A DNA stretch of 64,000 nt from JABDGZ01 sp964487685 (GTDB taxonomy: Bacteria; Omnitrophota; Gorgyraeia; Zapsychrales; Fredricksoniimonadaceae). The notes below the pieces were generated by a model. It was not told the origin of the DNA. It saw nothing but the letters and a program-made list of their open reading frames with translations, and searched no databases. Shown in pieces: positions 8,676 through 17,620 of the stretch. The number at the start of each line of letters is the position of its first letter. The first letter of the stretch is position 1. Where the stretch lies: assembly GCA_964487685.1 (NCBI GenBank), contig CAZASA010000001.1:6760-70759 (forward strand), written 5' to 3'. A program made the translations under genes and the position numbers.

Positions 8676-9560
8676 ATGAAAATACTTTTAACAGGGGCTG
8701 CCGGGATGCTGGCGGCGGATGTGGTGCCGCAATTAAAGAAAAATGGATTTGAGGTATTGGGTTTCGATATCAATCAGCGGCTGCCGGATATCGAAAAGCT
8801 CGATATTACTGATAAAGAAGCAGTGTTCAACATGGTCCAACGTGTAAAGCCGGATTATATTTTCCATCTGGCCGCGGAAACGGATGTTGATCGTTCTGAA
8901 AAAGACCCTGACCATGCCTTTAAGGTCAACACGATCGGCACAGAGAATATCGCCCTGGTTTGCCAGCAACTGCGCGTTAAACTTCTTTATATCAGTACCG
9001 CCGGTGTTTTTTTCGGGGACAAGCAAGAGCCGTATACTGAGTTCGATATACCAAACCCGGCCAATGTTTACGGTGTCAGCAAACTGCAAGGGGAGATCAT
9101 TGTCCGAAACCTGCTAAGCGAGTATTTTATTGTGCGGGCCGGCTGGATGGTGGGCGGATGGGAGATCGATAAGAAATTTGTTTATAAGATCGTGCAGCAA
9201 ATAAAAGAGGGGAAGACAGAGCTTAAAGTGGTCGCAGATAAATTCGGGAGTCCTACCTTTACAAAAGATTTTGCCAAAAACCTCGTCGAATTGGTCAAGA
9301 CCGGGCGTTTTGGAATTTACCATATGACCAATAAGGGATCAGGGTCCCGTTATGATATAGCTGTCAAGATCGTGGAATTCATGGGCCTTAAAGATAAAGT
9401 CACTGTGACGGCCATTAATTCAGCTCAATTTCCTCTGCCAGCACCCAGGGCACGCTCTGAAATGATGCGCAATTATAAATTGGACCTGATTGGATTAAAC
9501 CTAATGCCTCATTGGGAGAGGTCTTTGGAGGAATATATACGATTGAACAAGGACAGATGA
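8676..9560 (+). CDS. rfbD: dTDP-4-dehydrorhamnose reductase
   Basis: 294 residues of the RmlD family, which reduces dTDP-4-dehydro-L-rhamnose to dTDP-L-rhamnose. It has TGAAGML at 6-12, HLAAETDVDRSE in the middle, YxxxK as YGVSK and the LPAPRARSEMMRN C-terminal substrate loop of this family. ATG 8676 is preferred; an in-frame TTG lies one codon upstream. It overlaps the next gene by four bases. Confidence 0.88.
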   Translation: MKILLTGAAGMLAADVVPQLKKNGFEVLGFDINQRLPDIEKLDITDKEAVFNMVQRVKPDYIFHLAAETDVDRSEKDPDHAFKVNTIGTENIALVCQQLRVKLLYISTAGVFFGDKQEPYTEFDIPNPANVYGVSKLQGEIIVRNLLSEYFIVRAGWMVGGWEIDKKFVYKIVQQIKEGKTELKVVADKFGSPTFTKDFAKNLVELVKTGRFGIYHMTNKGSGSRYDIAVKIVEFMGLKDKVTVTAINSAQFPLPAPRARSEMMRNYKLDLIGLNLMPHWERSLEEYIRLNKDR

Positions 9561-10465
9561 GCAAAGTCAGCGTCATCGTTCCGGCTTTCAATAAAGCGGA
9601 ATATACCCGTCGGACCATCGAAAGTGTTTTGGCACAGACATATCCTGATATTGAGATCATCGTGGTTGATGACGGTTCAACGGATGGGACAGCTGCTCTT
9701 CTGGCTGGATATGGCAGGCGCATCAATTATATCTTAAAGGCCAATGGAGGTGCTTGTTCTGCCCGTAATGAAGGGATCCGAAGAGCCAGGGGTGAATATG
9801 TGGCATTTCTTGATTGTGATGACCTTTATTGCACCGACAAGGTCCAACGCTGCGTCGATCATTTGGAAAGGAACCCGGGGTTCGGCTTCGTTTATACGGC
9901 AGTCTATTTCATTGATGAGGCTGATAAGACCGTCGGCCTTTATGATCATCCAAAGAGCCGTGAAGGCTGGATCGCTTCCCATCTGATCTTGGGGAATTTT
10001 ATTTGTAATTCAACGGTGCTCGTGAAAAGATCTGTTTTGCAAAAGGCAGGCTTTTTCGATGAAAAGATATTTACACCCGCTGATTGGGATATGTGGTTAC
10101 GCTTGTCCGAGGTAGCACAAGCCGGATATTTACGTGAACCATTAACAAAATATCGCGTGACCGATAACTATACTTTTAACCGGTTAGACTTGGCCCGACC
10201 GGAAGAAGCCTATGTTTTGGAGAAATTCTTTGATGGCCATCCGTCACAGGGGTATTTAAAACAGCGGGCTTTTTCAAATTATCATTTACGTTTTTCTTAC
10301 TGCGCGTATATAAAGAACGATCTTTCGGGGTTCTGGTCTGAATGCAGGATGTCGTTGAAATTGCTTCCTTGGAATATGAAAACGTTGGCTGTATCGCTAC
10401 TTGCTGTTATCATGCCTCAATGGCTTAAAAGAATACTGGAAAAGAAAATCTTAAGGAAAGGATAA
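9557..10465 (+). CDS. Family 2 glycosyltransferase
   Basis: 302 residues, GT-A fold. It starts MSKVSVIVPAFNKAEYTRRT, has VVDDGSTDGT and the metal motif DCDD at 86-89. The ATG at 9557 overlaps the rfbD stop; a longer frame from 9512 would lie inside rfbD. Expected to add one sugar to the lipid-linked intermediate. Lies between rfbD and rfbC, so a rhamnosyltransferase is possible. Confidence 0.9.
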   Translation: MSKVSVIVPAFNKAEYTRRTIESVLAQTYPDIEIIVVDDGSTDGTAALLAGYGRRINYILKANGGACSARNEGIRRARGEYVAFLDCDDLYCTDKVQRCVDHLERNPGFGFVYTAVYFIDEADKTVGLYDHPKSREGWIASHLILGNFICNSTVLVKRSVLQKAGFFDEKIFTPADWDMWLRLSEVAQAGYLREPLTKYRVTDNYTFNRLDLARPEEAYVLEKFFDGHPSQGYLKQRAFSNYHLRFSYCAYIKNDLSGFWSECRMSLKLLPWNMKTLAVSLLAVIMPQWLKRILEKKILRKG

Positions 10466-10467
10466 TT

Positions 10468-10917
10468 ATGATCCATGACGTTCAAGTCAAACCGTTAAAG
10501 ATCATCCCTGATGACCGCGGTAAATTGATGGAGATGCTTCGCTGTGATGATCCCATGTTCGAGGTTTTTGGCCAGGTTTATTTTACAACAGCGCATCCGG
10601 GTGTGATCAAAGCATGGCATCATCATATGAAGCAGTCGGACAATTTTGTCTGTGTCGCCGGCAGGGCCAAGGTCGCCTTATACGATGCCCGGCCGGATTC
10701 ACCCACTTTTAAAGAGACTAATGAATTTTATATCAGCCTTGAAGAACCCAAATTGATTCATATCCCTATAGGCGTATATCATGGCTTTAAATGTGTCAGC
10801 AAGACGGAATGCATGATCATTAATGTGATTACCAGGGCGTATAACCATAAGGACCCGGATGAATATCGGGTGGATGCATTTGACCCTCAGGTTGGGTATG
10901 ATTGGAACAAGGACTAA
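10468..10917 (+). CDS. rfbC: dTDP-4-dehydrorhamnose 3,5-epimerase family protein
   Basis: A 149-residue cupin-like protein. IKAWHHHMKQSDNF holds the catalytic-region histidines, and DARPDSPTF and IPIGVYHGF match RmlC-family positions. RmlC is usually about 180 residues, so this is a short version missing part of the N-terminal strand. With rfbA, rfbB and rfbD all in the locus, the 3,5-epimerase step of dTDP-rhamnose synthesis is the natural role; a related sugar isomerase is possible. Confidence 0.8.
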   Translation: MIHDVQVKPLKIIPDDRGKLMEMLRCDDPMFEVFGQVYFTTAHPGVIKAWHHHMKQSDNFVCVAGRAKVALYDARPDSPTFKETNEFYISLEEPKLIHIPIGVYHGFKCVSKTECMIINVITRAYNHKDPDEYRVDAFDPQVGYDWNKD

Positions 10918-10932
10918 AAGGAAAGGTCGACT

Positions 10933-11664
10933 ATGAAAGGTGTTATTTTAGCGGGCGGTTTAGGCAAAAGGCTGGAGCCGTTAACGCGTATCACTAACAA
11001 GCATCTTTTGCCTGTTTATAATAAACCGATGATCTTTTATCCTTTACAGTCTTTGGTAGATGCGGGAATCAAAGAAGTCCTTATCGTCACAGGAGGCAAC
11101 AGTGCCGGAGATTTTCTGCGCCTTTTGGGCAATGGTGAAGAGTTCGGCCTAAAGGACCTGCGCTATGCCTATCAAAAAGGAGAACGGGGCATTGCGGATG
11201 CCTTGCGTTTAGCGGAGAATTTTGTTGATGGAGGTAAATTTGTTGTCATGTTAGGGGACAATGTGACGGATGCATCCCTGAAGACGATGGTAGAAAAATT
11301 CAGGCGGCAACCATCAGGGGGAAGGGTTTTGATCAAAAAAGTCCCTGATCCCCAACGTTTTGGTGTGGCCGAGTTGAGTAACGGGAAGATCATTTCAATT
11401 GAAGAAAAACCCAAGCGTCCTAAGTCAGACCATATTGTCACCGGCATCTATATGTATGATGCCAAGGTTTTTGAGTTTATCAGGGGGCTTAAATTATCCC
11501 AACGGGGGTAGCTCGAGATCACGGATGTTAATAATATGTATTTGAAGGAAGGCCAGTTATACTATGACATCCTCAAAGGGCAATGGACAGATTGCGGGAC
11601 TTTCAGGTCATTGTTCCGTGCTAACCAGATCGTAGCCAAGCAATTTCCTTCAACGGCAGAATGA
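10933..11664 (+). pseudogene. Glucose-1-phosphate thymidylyltransferase copy with in-frame TAG
   Basis: The frame starts with MKGVILAGGLGKRLEPLT, the nucleotidyltransferase signature, and stops at TAG 11509-11511 after 192 residues. The same frame continues without another stop to TGA 11662-11664, giving 243 codons in total. Alignment with the intact paralogue at 14113 shows SPRGEYEITDV there and SQRG-stop-LEITDV here, so a glutamate codon GAG has become TAG by one base. The lost part includes the conserved WTDCGTF/WTDAGSF segment. Either a recent nonsense mutation tolerated because of the second copy, or a sequence error. TAG is used as a normal stop elsewhere in the window, so general recoding is unlikely. 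Confidence 0.82.
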
Positions 11665-11670
11665 GGTAAA

Positions 11671-13086
11671 ATGCGTAGTAACAATTGGGATATTTGGTTA
11701 AGCCGTTTCGGCCTGGGGCTGATTATTTGCTATTGCGTCATAGCCTCAGTTTTCTATTCTTATTTTGCCCAACTCCATCTTACATTGAAATTTGTTTCGG
11801 TCCCTATCTTTGTCAGCGAGATCATTTTATTTGTATGTCTCTTGATATTCATAAGCGTAGTTATAAAAGACCGATTCTTTTCCCGACGAACGATCTTTTT
11901 ACTGTGTTTCTATTTTGCTTGGCTTTCGGTCAAGATATTGATCGATTATCATAACGATGGCAATTTGACTTTTCGTAATGCGGCACTCTTTTATTATCCA
12001 ATTTTCGCGGTCTTTACGTATTGTTTTTATCAAAAAGCCAGGATCCATTTCAAGGATTTAATGCCGCTGGCTTATCTCTCCGCTACTATCCTCTTCTTGA
12101 AGATCATGGTGGTTTGGTACTGGTGGACATACGCAACATTATTTGTCATTGCTGTGTTGAATACGAGTTCTGTTAAATTGCGCTGGCTCGGGTGTGGTTT
12201 TTTGGCGGGCATCTTATTATTAGGAAAAGAATATCTTTATGAAGGTCCACGGGCCCATTTTGTAAGCGTGTTTGGGGCGGTTCTTTTTATGGTAATTTAT
12301 TTTGTGTTTTTATTGGTTAAACGCCGGGAAATTATTCGAATGCGCATTTTACTTATAGGTTTTGTTTTTTTTATATTAGGGTGTTTATTTTTTGCGGAAC
12401 ACAATACAGTTTCTTCAGTATCATCCATAAGAACAATGATCAAAACCTTTAATTTCTTCGACGAGCGGTACCAGGCAAAACAAAAGGCTTTTGTGCCTGT
12501 AAAACTGGAGACGCATCTTTATAATCACAAAAGGTTCAAGGATATATTTGTGGCTAATAAAGAACTTAATGGAAATGGAATTTTACATAATATTGTCAAT
12601 GATAAGGTCAAAGAAAGCCGGCCTCTGGATTTGGATGAAAACAATATTGTTTTTCGTTTATTTGTTTGGCGGGACATGGCCCGTGAACTTATTGAAAATA
12701 AAGCATGGTGGGGATTTAGTCTTGGGCATCCCCAACGTTCAAGAACATTGGAAGTATTGAATTGGGCATCAGGGGAATGGGGCAGGGATGGCTGGATCGC
12801 TCCGCACAATTCTTTTTTTCATATCATTTATCGCTCGGGGATCTTGGGTGTTTTATTGATAGGGGTCTTTTTATATATGTTGATCAAGTTGATCATGGAT
12901 TTTTATAGAATGTGTTCTATCGAAGGGGGCTTATTAGTCGGGGCCTTGCTGTATTGGTTGGAGTTGTCGAATTTTTTCGTGATCCTGGAATTTCCGTATA
13001 ACGCGATTCTTTTTTGGTCGTTGTTTGGCATAACAATGGCTTTTCGTGATGGGCTTAAAATGGAGAACTTAAGAAAGAAAGTTTGA
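11671..13086 (+). CDS. O-antigen polymerase/ligase-like membrane protein (Wzy/WaaL type)
   Basis: 471 residues with roughly ten or more hydrophobic segments. A large periplasmic loop in the second half carries WGFSLGHPQ and IAPHNSFFHIIYRSGILG, the His-Asn motif seen in Wzy_C/O-antigen ligase proteins. It would polymerise the undecaprenyl-linked repeat units or attach glycan to its acceptor. GAGGT lies just before the ATG. No Wzx flippase is seen in the window. Confidence 0.83.
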   Translation: MRSNNWDIWLSRFGLGLIICYCVIASVFYSYFAQLHLTLKFVSVPIFVSEIILFVCLLIFISVVIKDRFFSRRTIFLLCFYFAWLSVKILIDYHNDGNLTFRNAALFYYPIFAVFTYCFYQKARIHFKDLMPLAYLSATILFLKIMVVWYWWTYATLFVIAVLNTSSVKLRWLGCGFLAGILLLGKEYLYEGPRAHFVSVFGAVLFMVIYFVFLLVKRREIIRMRILLIGFVFFILGCLFFAEHNTVSSVSSIRTMIKTFNFFDERYQAKQKAFVPVKLETHLYNHKRFKDIFVANKELNGNGILHNIVNDKVKESRPLDLDENNIVFRLFVWRDMARELIENKAWWGFSLGHPQRSRTLEVLNWASGEWGRDGWIAPHNSFFHIIYRSGILGVLLIGVFLYMLIKLIMDFYRMCSIEGGLLVGALLYWLELSNFFVILEFPYNAILFWSLFGITMAFRDGLKMENLRKKV

Positions 13087-13089
13087 TCT

Positions 13090-14109
13090 ATGACCAAAGA
13101 CACCTTGTATCTTGTCACCGGAGCCGCCGGTTTTATTGGGAGTAATTTTGTCAGGCATCTTTACAGCACGGGTGAAAATATTCGCGTGCGCGTCCTTGAT
13201 AAATTGACCTATTCAGGGAATTTGGAGAATTTAAAGGATTTTGAAGGCCGTGCTGATTTTGAATTTATCAAAGGCGATATTTGTGATGCCAAGATAGTGC
13301 AGTCGGCCATGCAGGGGGTGGAAGTGGTCGTCAATTTTGCTGCTGAATCTGCGGTAGACCGTTCGATCGATGACCCGCAGTCTTTTATCAAGACGGACAT
13401 TTTTGGCGTTTATACGCTTTTGGAAGAGGCGCGTAAGCAATCCGGCTTGAAACGTTTTATCCAAATATCCACAGATGAGGTCTACGGGCATATTTTGGAA
13501 GGAAGCTTCAAAGAAACCTCCGAATTAAAACCCCGTAACCCTTATTCAGCTTCAAAATTGGGCGGAGAGCGTTTGGCCTATAGTTTTTTCGAAACATATC
13601 AACTGCCAGTCGTGATCACTAGAGCTTCAAACAATTACGGCCCCTATGCTTATCCGGAAAAGGTCATTCCTTTGTTTATCACCAATCTTGTCGATGGGGC
13701 ACAGGTCCCGCTTTTTGGCCAGGGCCGTCAGGTGCGTGATTGGTTATATGTTGATGACCATTGCCGTGCCATCAAGCTTTTGGCAGACCGCGGCGTTAAC
13801 GGGGAAGTGTATAATGTGGGAGGCAGCCAGGAATGTGAAAATATTGAGCTCACCCGTAAACTCCTGAAGCTAATGGGCAAGGATGAACGTTCGATCAAAT
13901 TTGTCCAGGACCGTCCAGGGCATGATATGCGCTATAGTTTGGACTCTGCCAAATTACATCGATTAGGGTGGGCCCCTCAAATGGGCTTGGATGCCGGATT
14001 AAAAAGGACCGTGGATTGGTATCTTCAAAATGAAAATTGGTGGAGACCGCTTAAAGAAGGCCTTGACCCCCGTTACAGTAAAGGTTTTTGGGGCGCAACG
14101 AAAGGATAG
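13090..14109 (+). CDS. rfbB: dTDP-glucose 4,6-dehydratase
   Basis: 339 residues of the RmlB family. TGAAGFIGSNF is at about 10-20, then AAESAVDRSI and STDEVYG, and the catalytic YxxxK is YSASK. It converts dTDP-glucose to dTDP-4-keto-6-deoxyglucose. The ASNNYGPYAYPEKVIPLFI stretch is typical. It lies three bases from the working rfbA copy. Confidence 0.93.
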   Translation: MTKDTLYLVTGAAGFIGSNFVRHLYSTGENIRVRVLDKLTYSGNLENLKDFEGRADFEFIKGDICDAKIVQSAMQGVEVVVNFAAESAVDRSIDDPQSFIKTDIFGVYTLLEEARKQSGLKRFIQISTDEVYGHILEGSFKETSELKPRNPYSASKLGGERLAYSFFETYQLPVVITRASNNYGPYAYPEKVIPLFITNLVDGAQVPLFGQGRQVRDWLYVDDHCRAIKLLADRGVNGEVYNVGGSQECENIELTRKLLKLMGKDERSIKFVQDRPGHDMRYSLDSAKLHRLGWAPQMGLDAGLKRTVDWYLQNENWWRPLKEGLDPRYSKGFWGATKG

Positions 14110-14112
14110 AGG

Positions 14113-14850
14113 ATGCGTGGCGTATTGTTGGCAGGTGGGACAGGTTCAAGGCTTTTGCCGCTGACCAAGGTGACCAATAAACATCTTTTGCCTGTCTATA
14201 AAAAACCGATGATCTATTATCCCCTTGAGACCCTGATCAACGCCGGGATCAAGGAGATCCTTATTGTTACCGGAGGAGAGCATATCGGGGATTTTTTTCA
14301 GTTGTTAGGTTCAGGAAAAGAATGGGGAGCACATTTCAGTTATGAGATCCAGGAAGGCAACGGCGGCACCGGAGCGGCGTTGCTCTTGGCTGAGGATTTT
14401 GTCCGGGATGAAGAATTCATGGTGATCCTGGGGGACAATGTGGTAAGCGAAGATGTTTCCTGTTTTGTGGAAGATTTCAAAAAGGAAAAAGAAAAATTCA
14501 AGGCAAAGATCCTGATCGCTCAAGTGCCGGACCCGGAGCATTATGGGGTCGTGACCTTTAAGTCCAAGAAGATCGTTAGTATTGTCGAAAAACCCAAAAA
14601 ACCTAAGTCCAATTACGTGAACACCGGTCTATGGATGTTTTTGCCTGATGTATTCGGACATTTAAAGCAGTTGAAAAAAAGCCCTCGGGGCGAATATGAG
14701 ATCACGGATGTGCTTTCCTGGTATGTCTCGCAGGGCCTTTTGACATATTCTATCTTAAGGTCTGCCTGGACTGATGCAGGCTCCTTTGATTCTTTATATA
14801 ATGCAACGGTTTTAATGCGTCAGTTGGAATTAAAAAACACATTAAAATGA
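14113..14850 (+). CDS. rfbA: Glucose-1-phosphate thymidylyltransferase (short form)
   Basis: 245 residues that make dTDP-glucose from dTTP and glucose 1-phosphate. GGTGSRLLPLTKVTNKHLLP is the nucleotide-binding signature, VTGGEHIGDF and LGDNV are conserved RmlA segments, and RGEYEITDV and WTDAGSFDSL are intact. It is of the short type without the extra C-terminal regulatory part. It is a diverged paralogue of the interrupted copy at 10933 and is probably the working enzyme. Confidence 0.92.
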   Translation: MRGVLLAGGTGSRLLPLTKVTNKHLLPVYKKPMIYYPLETLINAGIKEILIVTGGEHIGDFFQLLGSGKEWGAHFSYEIQEGNGGTGAALLLAEDFVRDEEFMVILGDNVVSEDVSCFVEDFKKEKEKFKAKILIAQVPDPEHYGVVTFKSKKIVSIVEKPKKPKSNYVNTGLWMFLPDVFGHLKQLKKSPRGEYEITDVLSWYVSQGLLTYSILRSAWTDAGSFDSLYNATVLMRQLELKNTLK

Positions 14851-15719
14851 ATATTTTAGTCACAGGCGCCAATGGCTTTATCGGGCGCAGGTTATCTTCG
14901 CGCCTGATGGCCCAAGGTCATCAGGTTTTTGGTCTTTCCCTTAAAAGCCCCTCGAAGCCTTCCCTTGGGTTTAAGCAGTATTTTCAACAGGATATTACCA
15001 AACCATTTTCTATAAAATATCCTTTTGACCTTGTTGTTCATTTGGCCGCGTATAATATAACCAATGTCGGCGCCAAAGATGAGGACAAATATAAGGCTGT
15101 TAATATAGATGGGACCAGGCATCTGCTGCAAGGCGTTGATGCGAAACGTCTCATTTATTTATCAACCGCCAAAGTTTACAAGAATGAAGGTTTGGGCTTG
15201 ATCGAAGATTCTCCGGTATTCCCGCTTGGCGCTTATGAGCAAAGTAAATTTAGGGCAGAAGAAATTTGCCAAGCTTTTTTAAAAAAGGGCCCTTTGGTCA
15301 TATTAAGGTCCGTGAACGTGGTAGGCGCAGGGCAGGCGCCTAAGGCGGTGATACCGGTATTTTTTAAAAAAGCGAAGGCTGGCCAGCCGTTAGATATTAT
15401 GTACGGCGGCGAGGTCCCGATGCAGTTTGTGTATGTTGAAGACCTTGTTGATGCTTTTGAAGCGGTGATCAGGCATGAGAAGATAGAGGGTATTTATAAT
15501 ATAGCTTATGAAAGAACAGTTATTTTAAAACAGTTGGCCCGGAAGATCATTAAAATGACGCATTCCATATCAGCACTGAATATATCAAAGAGCACTGCGA
15601 AGGTTTTATTTTCACCGGTAGTGTGCAATAAGGCGTATAAGCAATTGGGATGGAAGGCTAAAACTAATCTCACCAGGGTCCTGGAATTGTATTGGGAAGA
15701 AAATGCAAAAAACTTCTAA
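14847..15719 (+). CDS. NAD-dependent epimerase/dehydratase (extended SDR)
   Basis: 290 residues with TGANGFIG at 6-13, LSTAKVY in the Ser region and YxxxK as YEQSK. Resembles UDP-sugar 4-epimerase/reductase-like SDRs. It overlaps rfbA by four bases and the next glycosyltransferase by 17 bases. Substrate not determinable. Confidence 0.87.
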   Translation: MNILVTGANGFIGRRLSSRLMAQGHQVFGLSLKSPSKPSLGFKQYFQQDITKPFSIKYPFDLVVHLAAYNITNVGAKDEDKYKAVNIDGTRHLLQGVDAKRLIYLSTAKVYKNEGLGLIEDSPVFPLGAYEQSKFRAEEICQAFLKKGPLVILRSVNVVGAGQAPKAVIPVFFKKAKAGQPLDIMYGGEVPMQFVYVEDLVDAFEAVIRHEKIEGIYNIAYERTVILKQLARKIIKMTHSISALNISKSTAKVLFSPVVCNKAYKQLGWKAKTNLTRVLELYWEENAKNF

Positions 15720-16818
15720 AAAGATCAAGATCTTGATTTGCGGCATCCTGCCGCCGCCGTATTTCGGCCATAGCATGGTCTATAAGATGTTAATGACGTC
15801 CTCCTTTCCCACTGCGTTCGATACTAAATTCCTCAATATGCAATTTTGGTCCTATGGCACGCATAAAAAAGTGACCTGTGAAAAACTTTTTAAGATGGTT
15901 AAATACTATGCTGTTTATCTAGGGACCTTGGTGTTTTGGCGGCCCAAGTATGTCCTTTATAACAGCAGTTTTTACCGTATGCCTTTTCTTAAAGATTTGT
16001 TATTCTGTTCGACGGCGATCGTTTTGGGAAGCAAGCTTGTCTTCCATGACCTGGGACAATATGTCGGTGAGCTAGACCAGTCCCTGACAGGTTTTAAGAA
16101 AACAGCCCTGCGCTGGATGCTAAAGCATATGGGCGGCAGTATCATCATGGGAGAGAAGGTACGCCAGGATTATGAAGGCTTGGCCGATCCCTCAAGGCTC
16201 TTTGTGGTGCCTGGTTGTGCGGAAGACTCAAAATTGATCGTGGCAGAATCTCCCAAGATGTCTGGGAAGATCAACGTATTATATTTTTCACACATGAGCC
16301 GGTTAAAAGGCGTCTATACGGCTTTTGAGGCGGCGTCACGCATTCTTAAAGAACGTTCAGATATCGTCGTGACTTTCGGCGGGCCGCTTGAAGACGGGGA
16401 AGTTAAAAAACAGCTGGGAGCACTCCAAACGGGTTTTCCGGGAAGGGTCTCTTATTTAGGTTATGTCGAGGACGCCATTGAACGTACCAAGATCTTTCGG
16501 CAGGCGGATATTTTTATTTTTCCCACACTTAGGGACGTTTTTGGGCTTGTACTTCTTCATGCGATGGCAGAAGGCTTGCCTATAGTGGCTTCCGTCGAGG
16601 GGACTGTTCCTGAAATTGTCCCGGATGGTACCAATGCTTTGCTCGTCGAAAAAGGGGATGCCAAAGCCCTGGCTGACAAGATCCTTATTTTGGCAGGGGA
16701 CGGTCAATTACGTGAGAAAATGGGCCAAGCGAACCGCCGCAGATTTGAAGAGAAGTACACATTAGAAAAATACGGGGCGACTATGATCAATGCCTTCCAA
16801 GAGATGGAAGTTCTCTAA
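15703..16818 (+). CDS. Family 4 (GT-B) glycosyltransferase
   Basis: 371 residues. The C-terminal Rossmann-like domain shows YFSHMSRLKGVYTAFEA, FPTLRDVFGLVLLHAMAEGLP and GTVPEIVPDG, as in GT4 enzymes. The usual EX7E motif reads D-x7-H here (DVFGLVLLH), a notable substitution that is tolerated at the second position in some GT4 members. Starts inside the end of the SDR gene. Confidence 0.87.
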   Translation: MQKTSKKIKILICGILPPPYFGHSMVYKMLMTSSFPTAFDTKFLNMQFWSYGTHKKVTCEKLFKMVKYYAVYLGTLVFWRPKYVLYNSSFYRMPFLKDLLFCSTAIVLGSKLVFHDLGQYVGELDQSLTGFKKTALRWMLKHMGGSIIMGEKVRQDYEGLADPSRLFVVPGCAEDSKLIVAESPKMSGKINVLYFSHMSRLKGVYTAFEAASRILKERSDIVVTFGGPLEDGEVKKQLGALQTGFPGRVSYLGYVEDAIERTKIFRQADIFIFPTLRDVFGLVLLHAMAEGLPIVASVEGTVPEIVPDGTNALLVEKGDAKALADKILILAGDGQLREKMGQANRRRFEEKYTLEKYGATMINAFQEMEVL

Positions 16819-16850
16819 GAAAATTTATCCCACACCTTTATTTTCTGATA

Positions 16851-16856
16851 TATAAT
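16851..16856 (+). promoter_or_regulatory. Possible -10 element upstream of the WecG/TagA gene
   Basis: TATAAT occurs in the 52-base gap before the ATG at 16871. No clear -35 hexamer is found at normal spacing, and no Shine-Dalgarno sequence is seen before the start. It may give an internal transcript; support is weak. Confidence 0.25.
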
Positions 16857-16870
16857 AACCCACTTGAATT

Positions 16871-17620
16871 ATGCTCAATTCCATTTCCCTATTAGGCGTA
16901 AATATCAGCCGGGTCGATCCTGCCTTAGCCGTTAAGCAGATCCTCGAATGGGTAAGGCAAGATCACAAAACCTATGTATGTGTGGCGCCGGTATCGACCC
17001 TGGTTGATGCCAAGCGCGATCCAAAATATTTGCAGGCAGTCAATAAAGCGGGGATGGTCACTCCTGATGGTATGCCTGTAGTGTGGCTGGCCCAGGCCCG
17101 CGGCTGTAAAGACATCAAAAGGACTTACGGACCTGATTTACTTTTAGAGGCGTGTGATCGCGGGCAGGACCTTGGCCTGCGTCATTTCTTTTACGGCGGG
17201 ACTGACGCAACTTTATGGAAATTAAAACAGAAGCTTGAAGAAGTTTTTCCCCGGATGCTGGTGGTTGGGACCTATGCGCCTGCCTTTCATCCCGGCATTT
17301 GGCAGGAAAAAGCCCAAATCATTGACCGGATCAATAGCCTTGAAGCGGATATTGTTTGGGTGGGGCTTGGCAGCCCTAAGCAGGATTTTTGGATGCAGGT
17401 ACATAGGCCTTTATTGAACGCTCCTGTGATCGTCGGAGCAGGGGCCGCTTTTGATTTTTGTTCGGGGGTCAAACCCCAGGCTCCCCGATGGATGCAGCGT
17501 TGCGGATTAGAATGGTTTTTTCGCCTTTGGTGTGAGCCTAAACGTTTATGGAAGCGGTACTTGATCGGCAATAGCTTGTTTATCTTTTATGTGATCAAAG
17601 ACCTGTTCAAAAAAACATGA
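16871..17620 (+). CDS. WecG/TagA/CpsF family glycosyltransferase
   Basis: 249 residues of the GT26 family, which adds an N-acetylmannosamine-type sugar to a polyprenyl-PP-sugar. Visible family segments are TYGPDLLLEACD, FFYGGT, VGLGSPKQDFWM and VGAGAAFDFCSG. It overlaps the phosphoglycosyltransferase gene by four bases, so the first two membrane steps of the pathway are coupled. Confidence 0.9.
   Translation: MLNSISLLGVNISRVDPALAVKQILEWVRQDHKTYVCVAPVSTLVDAKRDPKYLQAVNKAGMVTPDGMPVVWLAQARGCKDIKRTYGPDLLLEACDRGQDLGLRHFFYGGTDATLWKLKQKLEEVFPRMLVVGTYAPAFHPGIWQEKAQIIDRINSLEADIVWVGLGSPKQDFWMQVHRPLLNAPVIVGAGAAFDFCSGVKPQAPRWMQRCGLEWFFRLWCEPKRLWKRYLIGNSLFIFYVIKDLFKKT

Noticed and set aside
11509..11511. 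TAG read as an amino acid (amber recoding)
   Set aside because: TAG ends several complete genes here, such as rfbB at 14107-14109 and fabV at 36728-36730, and the context of one lone codon is better explained by mutation or error.
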